Assembly: GCA_913778145.1 (NCBI GenBank)
Contig: CAJYVI010000005.1
Location: forward strand, 1 to 46,596
Direction: 5' to 3'
DNA: 46,596 nucleotides
From: an uncultured Pseudocitrobacter sp.
Lineage (GTDB): Bacteria > Pseudomonadota > Gammaproteobacteria > Enterobacterales > Enterobacteriaceae
Of this stretch, positions 25,901 through 35,004 are shown in pieces. The position numbers were made by a program, and so were the translations under genes. The first letter of the stretch is position 1. Each line of letters opens with the position of its first letter. The notes below the pieces were generated by a model. It was not told the origin of the DNA. It was given only the letters and a program-made list of their open reading frames with translations, and made no database searches.

Positions 25901-27247
25901 TCAGGCGACTTTGGCGCGGTGCAGGGTGGAATGCCGATTCTCGGCAAACGGCAGCCCGAGGTTTTCGCGCAGCGTCGTGCCTTCGTACGCGGTGCGGAAC
26001 AGCCCGCGCTGCTGCAGGATGGGCAGCACCAGTTCGATAAAGTCATCCAGCCCGCCCGGCAGCCACGGCGGCAGAATATTAAATCCGTCGGCAGCTTCAT
26101 TCTCGAACCACTCCTGGAGCGTATCTGCCACCTGTTCGGCGCTGCCGACGATGGTGAAGTGACCGCGGGCGGTGGCAACCCACTGGTAGAGTTCGCGAAT
26201 GGTGAAGTTGTTTTCATCGGCGATCTGGCGGATCAGTTCCGGGCGCGATTTCATTCCTTCCGTCACTGGCAGCGGCGGCAGTGGCCCATCGAGATCGTAC
26301 TCCGCCAGATTGATCGCTCCGCCCGCCAGAGCGTTCAGCAAGGCGATACCGTCAGACTCAACGATCAGCGAAGTAATTTTGCGATACTTTTCCTGCGCTT
26401 CTTCTTCCGTACGCCCAACGAACGGTGCGACGCCGGGCATGATGAGCACGTGGTCCGGGTTACGGCCTGCCGTTCTGGCCCGTGCTTTGATATCACGGTA
26501 GAAGGCCTGCGCGGTGTGCAGATGCTGATGCGAGGTAAAAATCACCTCTGCGGTGGCGGCGGCCAGCGCGCGTCCGCTCTCGGATTGCCCGGCCTGAACA
26601 ATCACCGGCTGGCCCTGCGGCGAGCGTGGCACATTCAGCGGGCCTTTCACTTTGAAGAATTTTCCCCGGTGATGTGTGGCGTGCACCTTCTGCGCATCAA
26701 CGAAAACACCGGAGGCTTTATCGCGTATGAAAGCATCGTCTTCAAAGCTGTCCCACAGCTTTTTCACCACATCTACGTGCTCTGCCGCGCGCTGGTAGCG
26801 ATATTCATGGGGATGCTGCGTATCCAGATTGAAGTTGTGCGCAGCGGCATCGGTTGCGGTGGTTACCACGTTCCAGCCCACACGACCACCGGAAATGAGA
26901 TCCAGCGAGGCGAATTTGCGCGCCAGGTTATAAGGTTCTTCATAAGTGGTGGAGGCGGTGGCAATAAAGCCAATATTTTGGGTTAGCGGAGCGAGGGCGC
27001 TGAATAAGGTAACGGGTTCAAAACCAGCAACTTTAGCGCTGCCACCTTCACTGCTGCCCGCCGCAGGGGCCGCCAGGCCATCCGCCAGAAAATAGGCGTC
27101 AAATAAACCGCGCTCGGCCGTTTGTGCGAGCTGTTTATGAAACTCAAAACTGGTTGCGCCATCTGCTGGCTGGTCCGGATGACGCCACGCTGCGATGTGT
27201 TGCCCACCGCCGGGTAGAAAAGCGCCGAGCTTTATCTGTTTAGTCAT
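25901..27247 (-). CDS. FMN-dependent monooxygenase, NtaA/SnaA/DszA family
   Basis: This luciferase-like (LLM) flavin monooxygenase has 447 residues. The start ATG 27247 is set by AGGAGGT 8 nt upstream; the longer open frame is not translated from a good site. Family motifs are KLGAFLPGGGQHIAAWRHP at the N-terminus, GFIATASTTYEEPYNLARKFASLDLISGGRVGWNVVT, and PVIVQAGQSESGRALAA. It needs FMNH2 from a separate reductase, none of which is encoded next to it. Relatives cleave C-N or C-S bonds in nitrilotriacetate, dibenzothiophene sulfone or alkyl sulfones. With an SsuABC-type importer, sulfur or nitrogen scavenging is the best inference. Confidence 0.9.
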   Translation of the reverse strand: MTKQIKLGAFLPGGGQHIAAWRHPDQPADGATSFEFHKQLAQTAERGLFDAYFLADGLAAPAAGSSEGGSAKVAGFEPVTLFSALAPLTQNIGFIATASTTYEEPYNLARKFASLDLISGGRVGWNVVTTATDAAAHNFNLDTQHPHEYRYQRAAEHVDVVKKLWDSFEDDAFIRDKASGVFVDAQKVHATHHRGKFFKVKGPLNVPRSPQGQPVIVQAGQSESGRALAAATAEVIFTSHQHLHTAQAFYRDIKARARTAGRNPDHVLIMPGVAPFVGRTEEEAQEKYRKITSLIVESDGIALLNALAGGAINLAEYDLDGPLPPLPVTEGMKSRPELIRQIADENNFTIRELYQWVATARGHFTIVGSAEQVADTLQEWFENEAADGFNILPPWLPGGLDDFIELVLPILQQRGLFRTAYEGTTLRENLGLPFAENRHSTLHRAKVA

Positions 27248-27678
27248 GTGCCTTACCTCCTGATGGATGCGGGATGTTCCGCCTGAAGGCCAGAATAGCG
27301 AGGGAGTTCTGCCAATTTGAAATAACAAATGTTGAATAGATTATCTGGATTTTGGGTATAGACGGGCAGCGAAAAATGGGGAGAAGGTAATAGCATGAAA
27401 AACGCTTTTAGATGTCGTAATTGTTACGATACTTCGCGTGGGTTTTACCCAATAGTGATAATAAAATAACGTGATGCGTTAATTTATCGTTTTTTCCAAA
27501 GGTTAAACCTTTTTTGATTTGTATTTTCATATAATCAGCTCGGGCAAAGATGTATGATCATCTGAAAAGCGGGCGTGTCATCGGATTTTGCTGGCTATGC
27601 GTTGGAAAGATAATTAAAATTACGCGCTTGTTTTCTTTATCACTATTTTTCTTTTTTCTTTTTTGCTTGCGATAGAAA
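27248..27678. other. Divergent intergenic region, monooxygenase operon / HD-GYP gene
   Basis: This ~430-bp AT-rich region should hold both promoters. The ribosome site AGGAGGT of the monooxygenase gene lies at its left end. I could not identify a defined regulator site and saw no conserved gene or RNA. A Lys-rich 62-codon frame on the minus strand near its right end is a chance frame. Confidence 0.4.
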
Positions 27679-28917
27679 GTGAAAAAACAAAGTACAATCA
27701 TGGATATATCTCTGCAATTATCGATAAAATTTGTCAACGAACTCATAAAAGTCGTCTCTCCCGAACTGGTTACCCATATGGAGAGAACGGCTATCGTTGC
27801 AATGGAACTCAGTCAATACCTGGATTTGAGCAAAGAGCAGCAAAAAAATATTTATATTGCCGCACTGCTTCATGATATTGGTGAGCTTATTGATATTCGC
27901 GATCGTAACAATGATGACTTTCACTCTAATGATGCGTTACATCAGCGTTATACCTATAACATGTTGGATGGCCTGAATATTTTCGAAAAAACGAAAGCTA
28001 TCATCTATACGCGGCAGGCCGGTCACGAAGCGCACTATGCGCAGGAAAAGGCGATTTTATCGTTCTGCGATCTGTTTGAATACGATTTGCGCTTATACCC
28101 GAACAACCTCTCAACCTGCTGTGAAGATATCTGCGCCGGGTTCCGGGAGCGTTATCATCATTTTCCGCCTGCGTTTTACGATTTTCTGGAGGCCATACGC
28201 CAAAGGGAGTATTTCTGGTTTCGATTGCAAACCGATAATATTCCGCGGGTGGTTAACGGCATCTCGCCAATAAAAGTCATTCATTTGGATATTGATGACT
28301 TTCAGCAAATTTGTACTCTGATTGCCCGAATTGTCGATACGCATAGCGGATTTACGGCGGCTCATAGCATGACGGTTGGGCTGGTTGCTCGTGAACTGGC
28401 TTATTATAGTGGTATGACTTTCTACGATCAGCAGCGTATTGAAATTGCTGGCTATCTCCATGATATCGGTAAGCTTTATGTCCCTATTTCTATCCTTGAG
28501 AAAAAAGGGACGTTGTCGCGCAAAGAGTACAGTATGGTGAAAGAGCACAGTTATAAAACAGCCGAAATTCTCAGCGTAGTGGCCGAGTTGGGGGAAATCG
28601 CGACCTGGGCGGCAAATCATCATGAACGGCTGGATGGTTCAGGTTATCCTTATCACCTGAATCGTGTTTATCTCGATATGCCAAGTCGAATTGTCGCCGT
28701 CGCTGATTTCTTTACGGCGTTAACTGAAGTGCGACCCTATCGTGGGGCATTAAGCATCGTACAGGCATTGAGCATTATGGATAGCGCAGTAGAAACTGGT
28801 GCTATTGATAAAGATATCGTGGCGCTGCTGCATCAGCATCCTGAGGCTTTTTTCCGGATCGTTGACCAGGCACGAGAGGCCCGGCGTGCTGTTATCAATA
28901 ACACGGCGACAGCATGA
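27679..28917 (+). CDS. HD-GYP domain protein with an additional N-terminal HD domain
   Basis: This 412-residue cytosolic protein has two phosphohydrolase domains. Residues about 20-180 form an HD domain (His65-Asp66 in LLHDIGEL). Residues about 215-400 form an HD-GYP domain: His229, His261-Asp262 in LHDIGK, His290, His314-His315 and HHERLDGSGYP (314-324), then RIVAVADFFTALTEVRPYR with Asp343. HD-GYP domains hydrolyse c-di-GMP at an iron-containing centre; the HHExxDGxGYP motif is intact, so activity is plausible. There is no sensory or GGDEF domain. The start is GTG 27679 or ATG 27700; neither has a strong ribosome site. It ends one base from the convergent exporter gene. Confidence 0.88.
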   Translation: MKKQSTIMDISLQLSIKFVNELIKVVSPELVTHMERTAIVAMELSQYLDLSKEQQKNIYIAALLHDIGELIDIRDRNNDDFHSNDALHQRYTYNMLDGLNIFEKTKAIIYTRQAGHEAHYAQEKAILSFCDLFEYDLRLYPNNLSTCCEDICAGFRERYHHFPPAFYDFLEAIRQREYFWFRLQTDNIPRVVNGISPIKVIHLDIDDFQQICTLIARIVDTHSGFTAAHSMTVGLVARELAYYSGMTFYDQQRIEIAGYLHDIGKLYVPISILEKKGTLSRKEYSMVKEHSYKTAEILSVVAELGEIATWAANHHERLDGSGYPYHLNRVYLDMPSRIVAVADFFTALTEVRPYRGALSIVQALSIMDSAVETGAIDKDIVALLHQHPEAFFRIVDQAREARRAVINNTATA

Positions 28918-28918
28918 T

Positions 28919-29752
28919 TTAACGCACCTTATCGGCATAAATAACCAACGCAATGCCGGATAGCGTAATCGCGATAGACAGCAGCATTCTCAGACTTAAC
29001 ATCTCGCCCAGAAACACCATTCCGCCCAGTGCAGCAAGGCAGGGGACGCTAAGCTGAAGCGTACTCGCCGTGGCCGGGCTGAGCATCGGCAGCAGGGAAT
29101 ACCACAACAAATAGGCCGCGCCCGAGGCCAGTGCGCCAGAGGTAATGGCCAGCAGTATCCCCGTCGCATCCGCATGGCTTCCCGTCCCGCACAAGAGAAA
29201 AATGACCAGCGCAATCGGCACTGCCAGAATAAAATTTCCGGCGGTAGCGGCTGCGGCGTTTTGTACCCGTTTGCCGGTAATACAGTACGCCCCCCAGGCA
29301 ATACCGGAGGCGATCATCATCAACGCCGCGGTGAGAGAAGGATGTGCTGCGCCTGGCAGCAGCAATAGCGCAAGGCCTGCCATTGCGGCAATGATACCGA
29401 GAGTTTTCAGCAGCGTCAGACGCTCGCCGTGTATAAATCCCCATCCGGTCATCACCAGCTGTACTGTACCGAACAACAGCAGTGCGCCCATTGCCGCGCC
29501 CATCGAAACGTATGCAATAGAAAACGCGAAAACATATACCGCCAGCAGGCAAGCGTTTAGCCAGTTAAATTCCGGCTTCTTTTTAAGCGCGGGAAGCTGT
29601 AGCAAAAGGAAAAGTGCAATCGCGCCGCTGAGCAGGCGCACGCTGCTGAAAGAGACGGCATCCATATGCAGGCCCTTTAACGCCAGACGGCAAAGCAGGG
29701 AATTTGCCGCAAACGCGACCATCGCCAGAATAATTTTTAATAGCACCGACAT
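28919..29752 (-). CDS. EamA/DMT family transporter
   Basis: This inner-membrane drug/metabolite transporter has about 277 residues and ten predicted helices in two EamA repeats (N-terminal ILAMVAFAANSLLCRLALKGLHMDAVSF, second half AALMMIASGIAWGAYCITGKRV). The substrate is unknown; relatives export amino acids or drugs. I chose ATG 29752 (MSVLLKIIL); ATG 29776 would add eight residues but lacks a ribosome site. A purine run lies immediately before the chosen start. The stop is adjacent to that of the HD-GYP gene. Confidence 0.85.
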   Translation of the reverse strand: MSVLLKIILAMVAFAANSLLCRLALKGLHMDAVSFSSVRLLSGAIALFLLLQLPALKKKPEFNWLNACLLAVYVFAFSIAYVSMGAAMGALLLFGTVQLVMTGWGFIHGERLTLLKTLGIIAAMAGLALLLLPGAAHPSLTAALMMIASGIAWGAYCITGKRVQNAAAATAGNFILAVPIALVIFLLCGTGSHADATGILLAITSGALASGAAYLLWYSLLPMLSPATASTLQLSVPCLAALGGMVFLGEMLSLRMLLSIAITLSGIALVIYADKVR

Positions 29753-29844
29753 CCCCCCTTTACGTAAGCACTCCATTTTACAGGCTCTGCTTCGTGCGTC
29801 ATCCCTTTCATTACCCGGCTAATTATGCTTGATTGCTAAATTTT

Positions 29845-29863
29845 AATGAGTATAGTTCTCGTT
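29845..29863. promoter_or_regulatory. Fur-box-like site upstream of the TonB receptor
   Basis: AATGAGTATAGTTCTCGTT matches 13 of 19 bases of the Fur consensus AATGATAATCATTATCATT. It lies 105 bp upstream of a siderophore receptor gene, where Fur control is expected. Confidence 0.5.
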
Positions 29864-29967
29864 CTCTTTATCGTTTGTGGTGAGTTCTGACGCCCTTCAT
29901 CGGGCGTACAGGCAGATAAATAAGCATCGCCGCAAACGTCATCTTCAGCGTCTTTCACGAGCGAATT

Positions 29968-32172
29968 ATGCACAACACAAAGGGTTTCACTTCTCCATTA
30001 CGCAAAACGCTGCTGGCGTTGGCGATAGGCAGCGTAGCGCATGCTACCAGTGCGGCAACCAACACCGATACTCCGGCTAAAAAAGCCCAGGAAGAGACGA
30101 TGGTGGTTCAGGCCGTTGAGGGTAGCGATTTTAAACCGGGCAGCGACCAGCCGGTTCCGGCCTACCTCGATGGACAAATCGCCCACGGCGGGCGTCTGGG
30201 GATGCTTGGCGAGCAGAAAGCGATGGATGTGCCGTTCAACGTCATTGGCTACACCTCAAAACTGATGGCCGATCAGCAGGCGAAAACCATCGCCGATGTG
30301 GTCAGCAACGATGCGGGCGTGCAGACGGTTCAGGGCTACGGTAACTTTGCCGAGACCTATCGTATTCGCGGCTTTAAGCTTGATGGCGATGACATGACCA
30401 TGGGCGGGCTGGCAGGCGTGGTGCCGCGTCAGGTGATGGATACCCAGATGCTGGAGCGCGTGGAAGTCTTCAAAGGCGCTAACGCCTTGCTGAACGGTGC
30501 GGCGAGCAGCGGCGTTGGTGGGATGATTAACCTTGAGCCGAAACGGGCTGAAGATACGCCAATCACCCGCGTGGGCGTGGACTACACCTCGGACTCTCAG
30601 GTGGGTGGTTCGCTGGATCTGGGGCGTCGCTTTGGCGATAACAACCAGTTCGGCGCGCGTGTGAACGTGCTGCATCGCGAAGGCGAGGGGGCGGTCGATA
30701 ACGACAAACGCCGCACCACGCTTGCGTCGGTAGGCCTGGACTATCGCGGCGACCGTTTCCGTTCGTCTCTTGATTTTGGCTACCAGAAGAAAACCTTCCA
30801 CGGTGGCACGATGGGCGTCAACATCAGCGGCGTCGATTTCGTTCCTTCTGTACCGGACACCACCAAAAACTACAGCCAGAAATGGGGCTACAGCGATATC
30901 GAAAACGAATTCGGTATGGCGAAAGCCGAATACGATCTGACCGATAACTGGACGACCTACGCGGCCTGGGGCATGCAGCATGGTCATGAGCTGGGCACCT
31001 ACAGCGCGCCGAAGCTGACCAATGCTAATGGTGACGCGACGGTGGGGCGTCTGGATACCAATCGTCTGATCGACACCTACAGCGGAATGGGCGGCGTGCG
31101 CGGTAACTTCAATACCGGGCCGGTCAGTCATCAGGTGAATATTGGTTATGCGGCGCAGATGCGCAAAGACGCGACGGCATGGCGCATGTCCTCCAGTAAC
31201 CCGACCACCAATATTTATGATAATCATGATGTAGCGATGCCAGATAACGCGTGGTTTGGCGGTAATTACACCGACCCGCTGACCACCTCGCGCAGCCGAG
31301 TACAGGGCTGGCTGTTCAGCGATACGCTGGGCTTCTTCGACGACAGCGTGCTGCTGACGGCGGCTACGCGCTACCAGAAAGTGGTGGTTCGTAACTACAG
31401 CAACGCCACGGGTAATGAAGACCTTTCTGGCCGCTACACGGAAAGCCGCTGGACGCCGACCGTGGGCCTGGTCTACAAACCATGGGAAGAAGTTTCCTTC
31501 TACGCTAACCACACCGAAGCGCTACAACCTGGCTCTAACGCGCCGAGTACCGCCGCCAACGCCGGGCAAAGCACCGGTATCGCGCATTCTAAACAAAATG
31601 AGCTGGGCGTGAAGGTGGATTACGGCAACATCGGCGGCTCGCTGGCGCTGTTTGAAATCAAAAAACCAAACGCCATTTCCGATGCGCAGAATTACTACAA
31701 AATGGACGGCGAGCAGCGCAACCGTGGCGTTGAGCTGAACGTTTTCGGCGAACCGATGCTGGGCCTGCGTCTGAACGGCAGCACCCAGTGGTTGAACGCG
31801 GAACAGCGTAAAACCGCCAATGGCGCAACCGACGGCAAAGATGCCGTGGGCGTCGCAAACTTCTACATGGTGCTGGGCGCTGAGTATGATATCAAACCGG
31901 TGGAGGGCTTAACCGCCACCGCACGCGTGAATCATACTGGCTCTCAATATGCCGATGCAGCAAACACCAAGAAACTGGACAGCTACACTACCCTCGACCT
32001 CGGTATGCGCTACCGCATGCGTATTAACGCGGATCAAAACGAAATGGTCTGGCGCGTCGGTGTGAATAACGTGACCAACGAGAAGTACTGGTCTGGCGTG
32101 GATGATACCGGCGTTTACCTGTTCCAGGGTGAACCAAGAACGCTGAAAGTCTCGATGACGTACGACTTCTAA
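29968..32172 (+). CDS. TonB-dependent siderophore receptor
   Basis: This outer-membrane receptor has 734 residues with a signal peptide at about 1-29 (ending HATSA). A TonB box is visible as EETMVV (42-47), then the plug domain (about 70-190: VPFNVIGYTSKLMADQQAKTIADVV, RIRGFKLDGDD, LERVEVFKGANALLNGA) and a 22-strand barrel ending FQGEPRTLKVSMTYDF with C-terminal Phe. The best impression is the FcuA/FhuE-like hydroxamate class, but the ligand is uncertain. It stands alone without a cognate transporter, so the siderophore would use a general system such as FhuBCD. A Fur-like site lies upstream and REP elements follow. Confidence 0.93.
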   Translation: MHNTKGFTSPLRKTLLALAIGSVAHATSAATNTDTPAKKAQEETMVVQAVEGSDFKPGSDQPVPAYLDGQIAHGGRLGMLGEQKAMDVPFNVIGYTSKLMADQQAKTIADVVSNDAGVQTVQGYGNFAETYRIRGFKLDGDDMTMGGLAGVVPRQVMDTQMLERVEVFKGANALLNGAASSGVGGMINLEPKRAEDTPITRVGVDYTSDSQVGGSLDLGRRFGDNNQFGARVNVLHREGEGAVDNDKRRTTLASVGLDYRGDRFRSSLDFGYQKKTFHGGTMGVNISGVDFVPSVPDTTKNYSQKWGYSDIENEFGMAKAEYDLTDNWTTYAAWGMQHGHELGTYSAPKLTNANGDATVGRLDTNRLIDTYSGMGGVRGNFNTGPVSHQVNIGYAAQMRKDATAWRMSSSNPTTNIYDNHDVAMPDNAWFGGNYTDPLTTSRSRVQGWLFSDTLGFFDDSVLLTAATRYQKVVVRNYSNATGNEDLSGRYTESRWTPTVGLVYKPWEEVSFYANHTEALQPGSNAPSTAANAGQSTGIAHSKQNELGVKVDYGNIGGSLALFEIKKPNAISDAQNYYKMDGEQRNRGVELNVFGEPMLGLRLNGSTQWLNAEQRKTANGATDGKDAVGVANFYMVLGAEYDIKPVEGLTATARVNHTGSQYADAANTKKLDSYTTLDLGMRYRMRINADQNEMVWRVGVNNVTNEKYWSGVDDTGVYLFQGEPRTLKVSMTYDF

Positions 32173-32200
32173 TCAGATTATTGACAACGTGCGCCTGGTT

Positions 32201-32305
32201 ATTGCCGGATGCGGCGTAAACGCCTCATCCGGCCTATAAAATGTTTCAGATTCAATATATTGCATAAACTTTGTAGGCCTGATAAGCGTAGCGCATCAGG
32301 CAATG
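32201..32305. repeat. BIME with two REP palindromes
   Basis: The REP palindromes GCCGGATGCGGCG...CATCCGGC (32204-32233) and GCCTGATAAGCG...CATCAGGC (32277-32301) flank a spacer containing CAATATATTG, the same spacer motif found in the 82-bp array near 2.1 kb. It lies downstream of the siderophore receptor. Confidence 0.85.
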
Positions 32306-32473
32306 CGGCGTTTGTTATCAGTCTTCTGATTTCTCAATTTTGTGGTCATGCGCCCTGGTAAGCCTGGCTTATCGGGGCGTTTTGTTAATTACCACTCTGA
32401 ATGTATTGCCTTGCGACAACGGCATCGAAGTGTTAAAAGATGCGCCTTCATAAAAAAGCTACAGGGGTTTGAC

Positions 32474-33862
32474 GTGAAAGACACGTCCTCAGCATCCGAG
32501 AGTATTCAGGATGCTTCGTCGGAACAGGGTCCGACGCTGCAACGCGGCTTACAAAACCGACATATTCAATTGATCGCCCTCGGCGGCGCGATTGGCACCG
32601 GTCTGTTTCTCGGCATTGGCCCGGCGATTCAGATGGCTGGCCCGGCGGTGCTGTTGGGTTACGGTGTCGCCGGGATTATCGCTTTTCTGATCATGCGCCA
32701 GCTTGGCGAAATGGTTGTGGAAGAACCGGTTTCCGGCTCCTTTGCTCACTTCGCCTATAAGTACTGGGGGCCGTTTGCGGGCTTCCTTTCAGGCTGGAAC
32801 TACTGGGTGATGTTCGTGCTGGTTGGCATGGCGGAACTCACCGCGGCGGGCATCTATATGCAGTACTGGCTGCCGGATGTGCCCACCTGGATCTGGGCGG
32901 CAGGCTTCTTTGTGCTGATCAACGCCGTCAACCTGGTGAACGTCCGCTTGTATGGCGAAACGGAGTTCTGGTTTGCGCTGATTAAGGTGCTGGCCATCAT
33001 CGGCATGATTGGCTTTGGTCTGTGGATGCTGTTTACCGACCACGGCGGCGATCGCGCCAGCATTGATAATCTGTGGCGCTATAACGGTTTCTTCGCCACC
33101 GGCTGGAATGGGCTGATCACCTCACTGGCGGTGATTATGTTCTCCTTCGGCGGGCTGGAGCTGATTGGTATTACCGCCGCAGAAGCGCGTAACCCGGAAA
33201 CCACCATTCCAAAAGCGGTTAATCAGGTGGTGTACCGTATCCTGCTGTTTTATATTGGCTCGCTGGTGGTTCTGCTGGCGCTTTACCCGTGGGTAGAGAT
33301 CAAGTCCGACAGCAGCCCGTTCGTGATGATCTTCCATAATCTGGACAGCAACATCGTGGCATCGGCGCTGAACTTCGTGATTCTGGTGGCATCGCTTTCG
33401 GTGTACAACAGCGGTGTCTACTCCAACAGCCGCATGCTGTTTGGTCTTTCCGTGCAGGGCAACGCACCGAAATTCCTCACCAAAGTCAGCCGTCGCGGCG
33501 TGCCAGTGAATTCACTGCTGCTTTCCGGGGCAATCACCTCGCTGGTGGTGCTGGTCAACTACCTGCTGCCGAAAGAGGCCTTCGGCCTGCTGATGGCACT
33601 GGTTGTCGCCACGCTGCTGCTGAACTGGGTGATGATCTGCATGGCGCACCTGAAGTTCCGTGCGGCGATGCGTCGCAAAGGCCGTGAGCCGAAGTTTAAA
33701 GCGCTTCTGTCACCTGCGAGCAACTATATCTGCATCGCCTTCCTGCTGATGATCCTCGGCCTGATGTGCACCATGGACGGCATGCGCCTGTCGGCAATCC
33801 TGCTGCCGGTGTGGGTGGTGTTCCTGTTTGTTGCGTTTAAGACGTTACGGCGCAGAGGGTAA
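32474..33862 (+). CDS. pheP: PheP, phenylalanine-specific permease
   Basis: This proton-coupled APC-family permease has 462 residues and 12 helices in the inner membrane. From LQRGLQNRHIQLIALGGAIG onward it is nearly collinear with E. coli PheP as I recall it. The start is GTG 32474 with AGGGG upstream; this gives a short variable cytoplasmic N-terminus like E. coli's, whereas the earlier ATG 32342 lies in leader DNA. It marks the return to conserved order (pheP ... ybdG, nfsB, ybdF), although a LacI-type gene is inserted before ybdG. Confidence 0.96.
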   Translation: MKDTSSASESIQDASSEQGPTLQRGLQNRHIQLIALGGAIGTGLFLGIGPAIQMAGPAVLLGYGVAGIIAFLIMRQLGEMVVEEPVSGSFAHFAYKYWGPFAGFLSGWNYWVMFVLVGMAELTAAGIYMQYWLPDVPTWIWAAGFFVLINAVNLVNVRLYGETEFWFALIKVLAIIGMIGFGLWMLFTDHGGDRASIDNLWRYNGFFATGWNGLITSLAVIMFSFGGLELIGITAAEARNPETTIPKAVNQVVYRILLFYIGSLVVLLALYPWVEIKSDSSPFVMIFHNLDSNIVASALNFVILVASLSVYNSGVYSNSRMLFGLSVQGNAPKFLTKVSRRGVPVNSLLLSGAITSLVVLVNYLLPKEAFGLLMALVVATLLLNWVMICMAHLKFRAAMRRKGREPKFKALLSPASNYICIAFLLMILGLMCTMDGMRLSAILLPVWVVFLFVAFKTLRRRG

Positions 33863-33903
33863 AGCTCAGTCGGCGAGAACGTTTCTGTTTTCGTGCGCAC
33901 ATT

Positions 33904-33972
33904 ACTGCCCGGTGGCGCTACGCTTACCGGGCCTACAGGAATGCCCCCGTAGACCCGGTTCGCCGGGCAGCG
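33904..33972. repeat. REP pair downstream of pheP
   Basis: TGCCCGGTGGCGC...CCGGGCCTAC and the inverted GTAGACCCGGTTCGCCGGGCA face each other with a short spacer. They lie between pheP and the LacI-type gene and may act as a transcript 3' barrier. Confidence 0.85.
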
Positions 33973-34023
33973 TTTTTGTGATAGCCTGCAACCAACGCGT
34001 TACTAGCAGGATATCTCCTTCCT

Positions 34024-35004
34024 ATGTCCATTCAGAAAATTGCGCGGCTGGCCGGTGTGTCGGTCGCCACGGTGTCGCGCGTGCTGAACAACAGCGATAC
34101 CGTAAAGCCGAAAAACCGCGAGCGGGTACTGCAGGCGATTAAAGAGAGCAACTACCAGCCAAACCTGCTGGCGCGTCAGCTACGCACCGCGCGCAGTTCG
34201 ATGATCCTCGTGATGGTTTCTAACATCGCCAACCCGTTTTGCGCCGAGGTGGTGAAGGGCATCGAGGAACAGGCCGAGAAAAATGGCTATCGCATCCTGC
34301 TGTGCCATTCCGGTTCTGATATCGAGCGCTCGAAATCCGGTTTACGCTTGCTGACTGGTAAGATGGTCGACGGCATTATCACCATGGATGCATTCAGCAA
34401 GTTGCCGGAGCTGAAAACGATTATTGGCGATGCGCCATGGGTGCAGTGTGCGGAGTATGCTGATACCGGCGCAGTTTCCTGCGTGGGAATTAACGATGTG
34501 GACGCCGCTCAGCATGTGGTGGGGCATCTGGCCGACAGCGGTCGACAGCGCATTGCGTTGATTAATCATGACCTGAGCTATAAATATGCTCGCCTGCGTG
34601 AGCGGGGTTATAAAAGCGTGCTGCATGTGCGCGAGCTGGATTTTCAAAGCGTAGAGTACGCGGCCGAGCTGAGTTCTGCGGCGGGGAAGGCGGCAATGGA
34701 AAATTTACTGACGCAACAGCCGAGGCCGGATGCGGTATTTGCCGTTTCCGATACCCTGGCCGCCGGGGCGATGCGCGCGATTGAACAGGCGGGGCTGAAA
34801 GTGCCACAGGATATCGCCGTGGTGGGATTTGATGGTACCGAGCTTGCGGAGATGGTTTCTCCGCAGCTGACGACGGTGCAGCAGCCTTCGCGCGAGATAG
34901 GCGCGAAAGCGGTGGAACTGCTGTTGAAAAGAATTGAAAACCCGGCATCAATGGCCGAGCGGGTGATGATGGACTGGCGCTTTATTTCGCGCGCCAGTGC
35001 CTGA
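34024..35004 (+). CDS. LacI-family transcriptional regulator
   Basis: This 326-residue LacI/GalR repressor has an N-terminal helix-turn-helix and hinge (SIQKIARLAGVSVATVSRVLNN...QPNLLARQLRTARS) and a periplasmic-binding-protein-like core (MILVMVSNIANPFCAEVVKGIEEQA, DAVFAVSDTLAAGAMRAIEQ, VPQDIAVVGFDGTE). It looks closest to CytR-type regulators. No sugar or nucleoside operon is adjacent, so its target is unknown. It is absent between pheP and ybdG in E. coli. Its stop directly abuts the convergent ybdG stop. Confidence 0.9.
   Translation: MSIQKIARLAGVSVATVSRVLNNSDTVKPKNRERVLQAIKESNYQPNLLARQLRTARSSMILVMVSNIANPFCAEVVKGIEEQAEKNGYRILLCHSGSDIERSKSGLRLLTGKMVDGIITMDAFSKLPELKTIIGDAPWVQCAEYADTGAVSCVGINDVDAAQHVVGHLADSGRQRIALINHDLSYKYARLRERGYKSVLHVRELDFQSVEYAAELSSAAGKAAMENLLTQQPRPDAVFAVSDTLAAGAMRAIEQAGLKVPQDIAVVGFDGTELAEMVSPQLTTVQQPSREIGAKAVELLLKRIENPASMAERVMMDWRFISRASA

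Noticed and set aside
25883..26986. 367-codon plus-strand frame opposite the monooxygenase
   Set aside because: The minus-strand LLM monooxygenase has clear family motifs and a strong ribosome site; the plus-strand frame has none.
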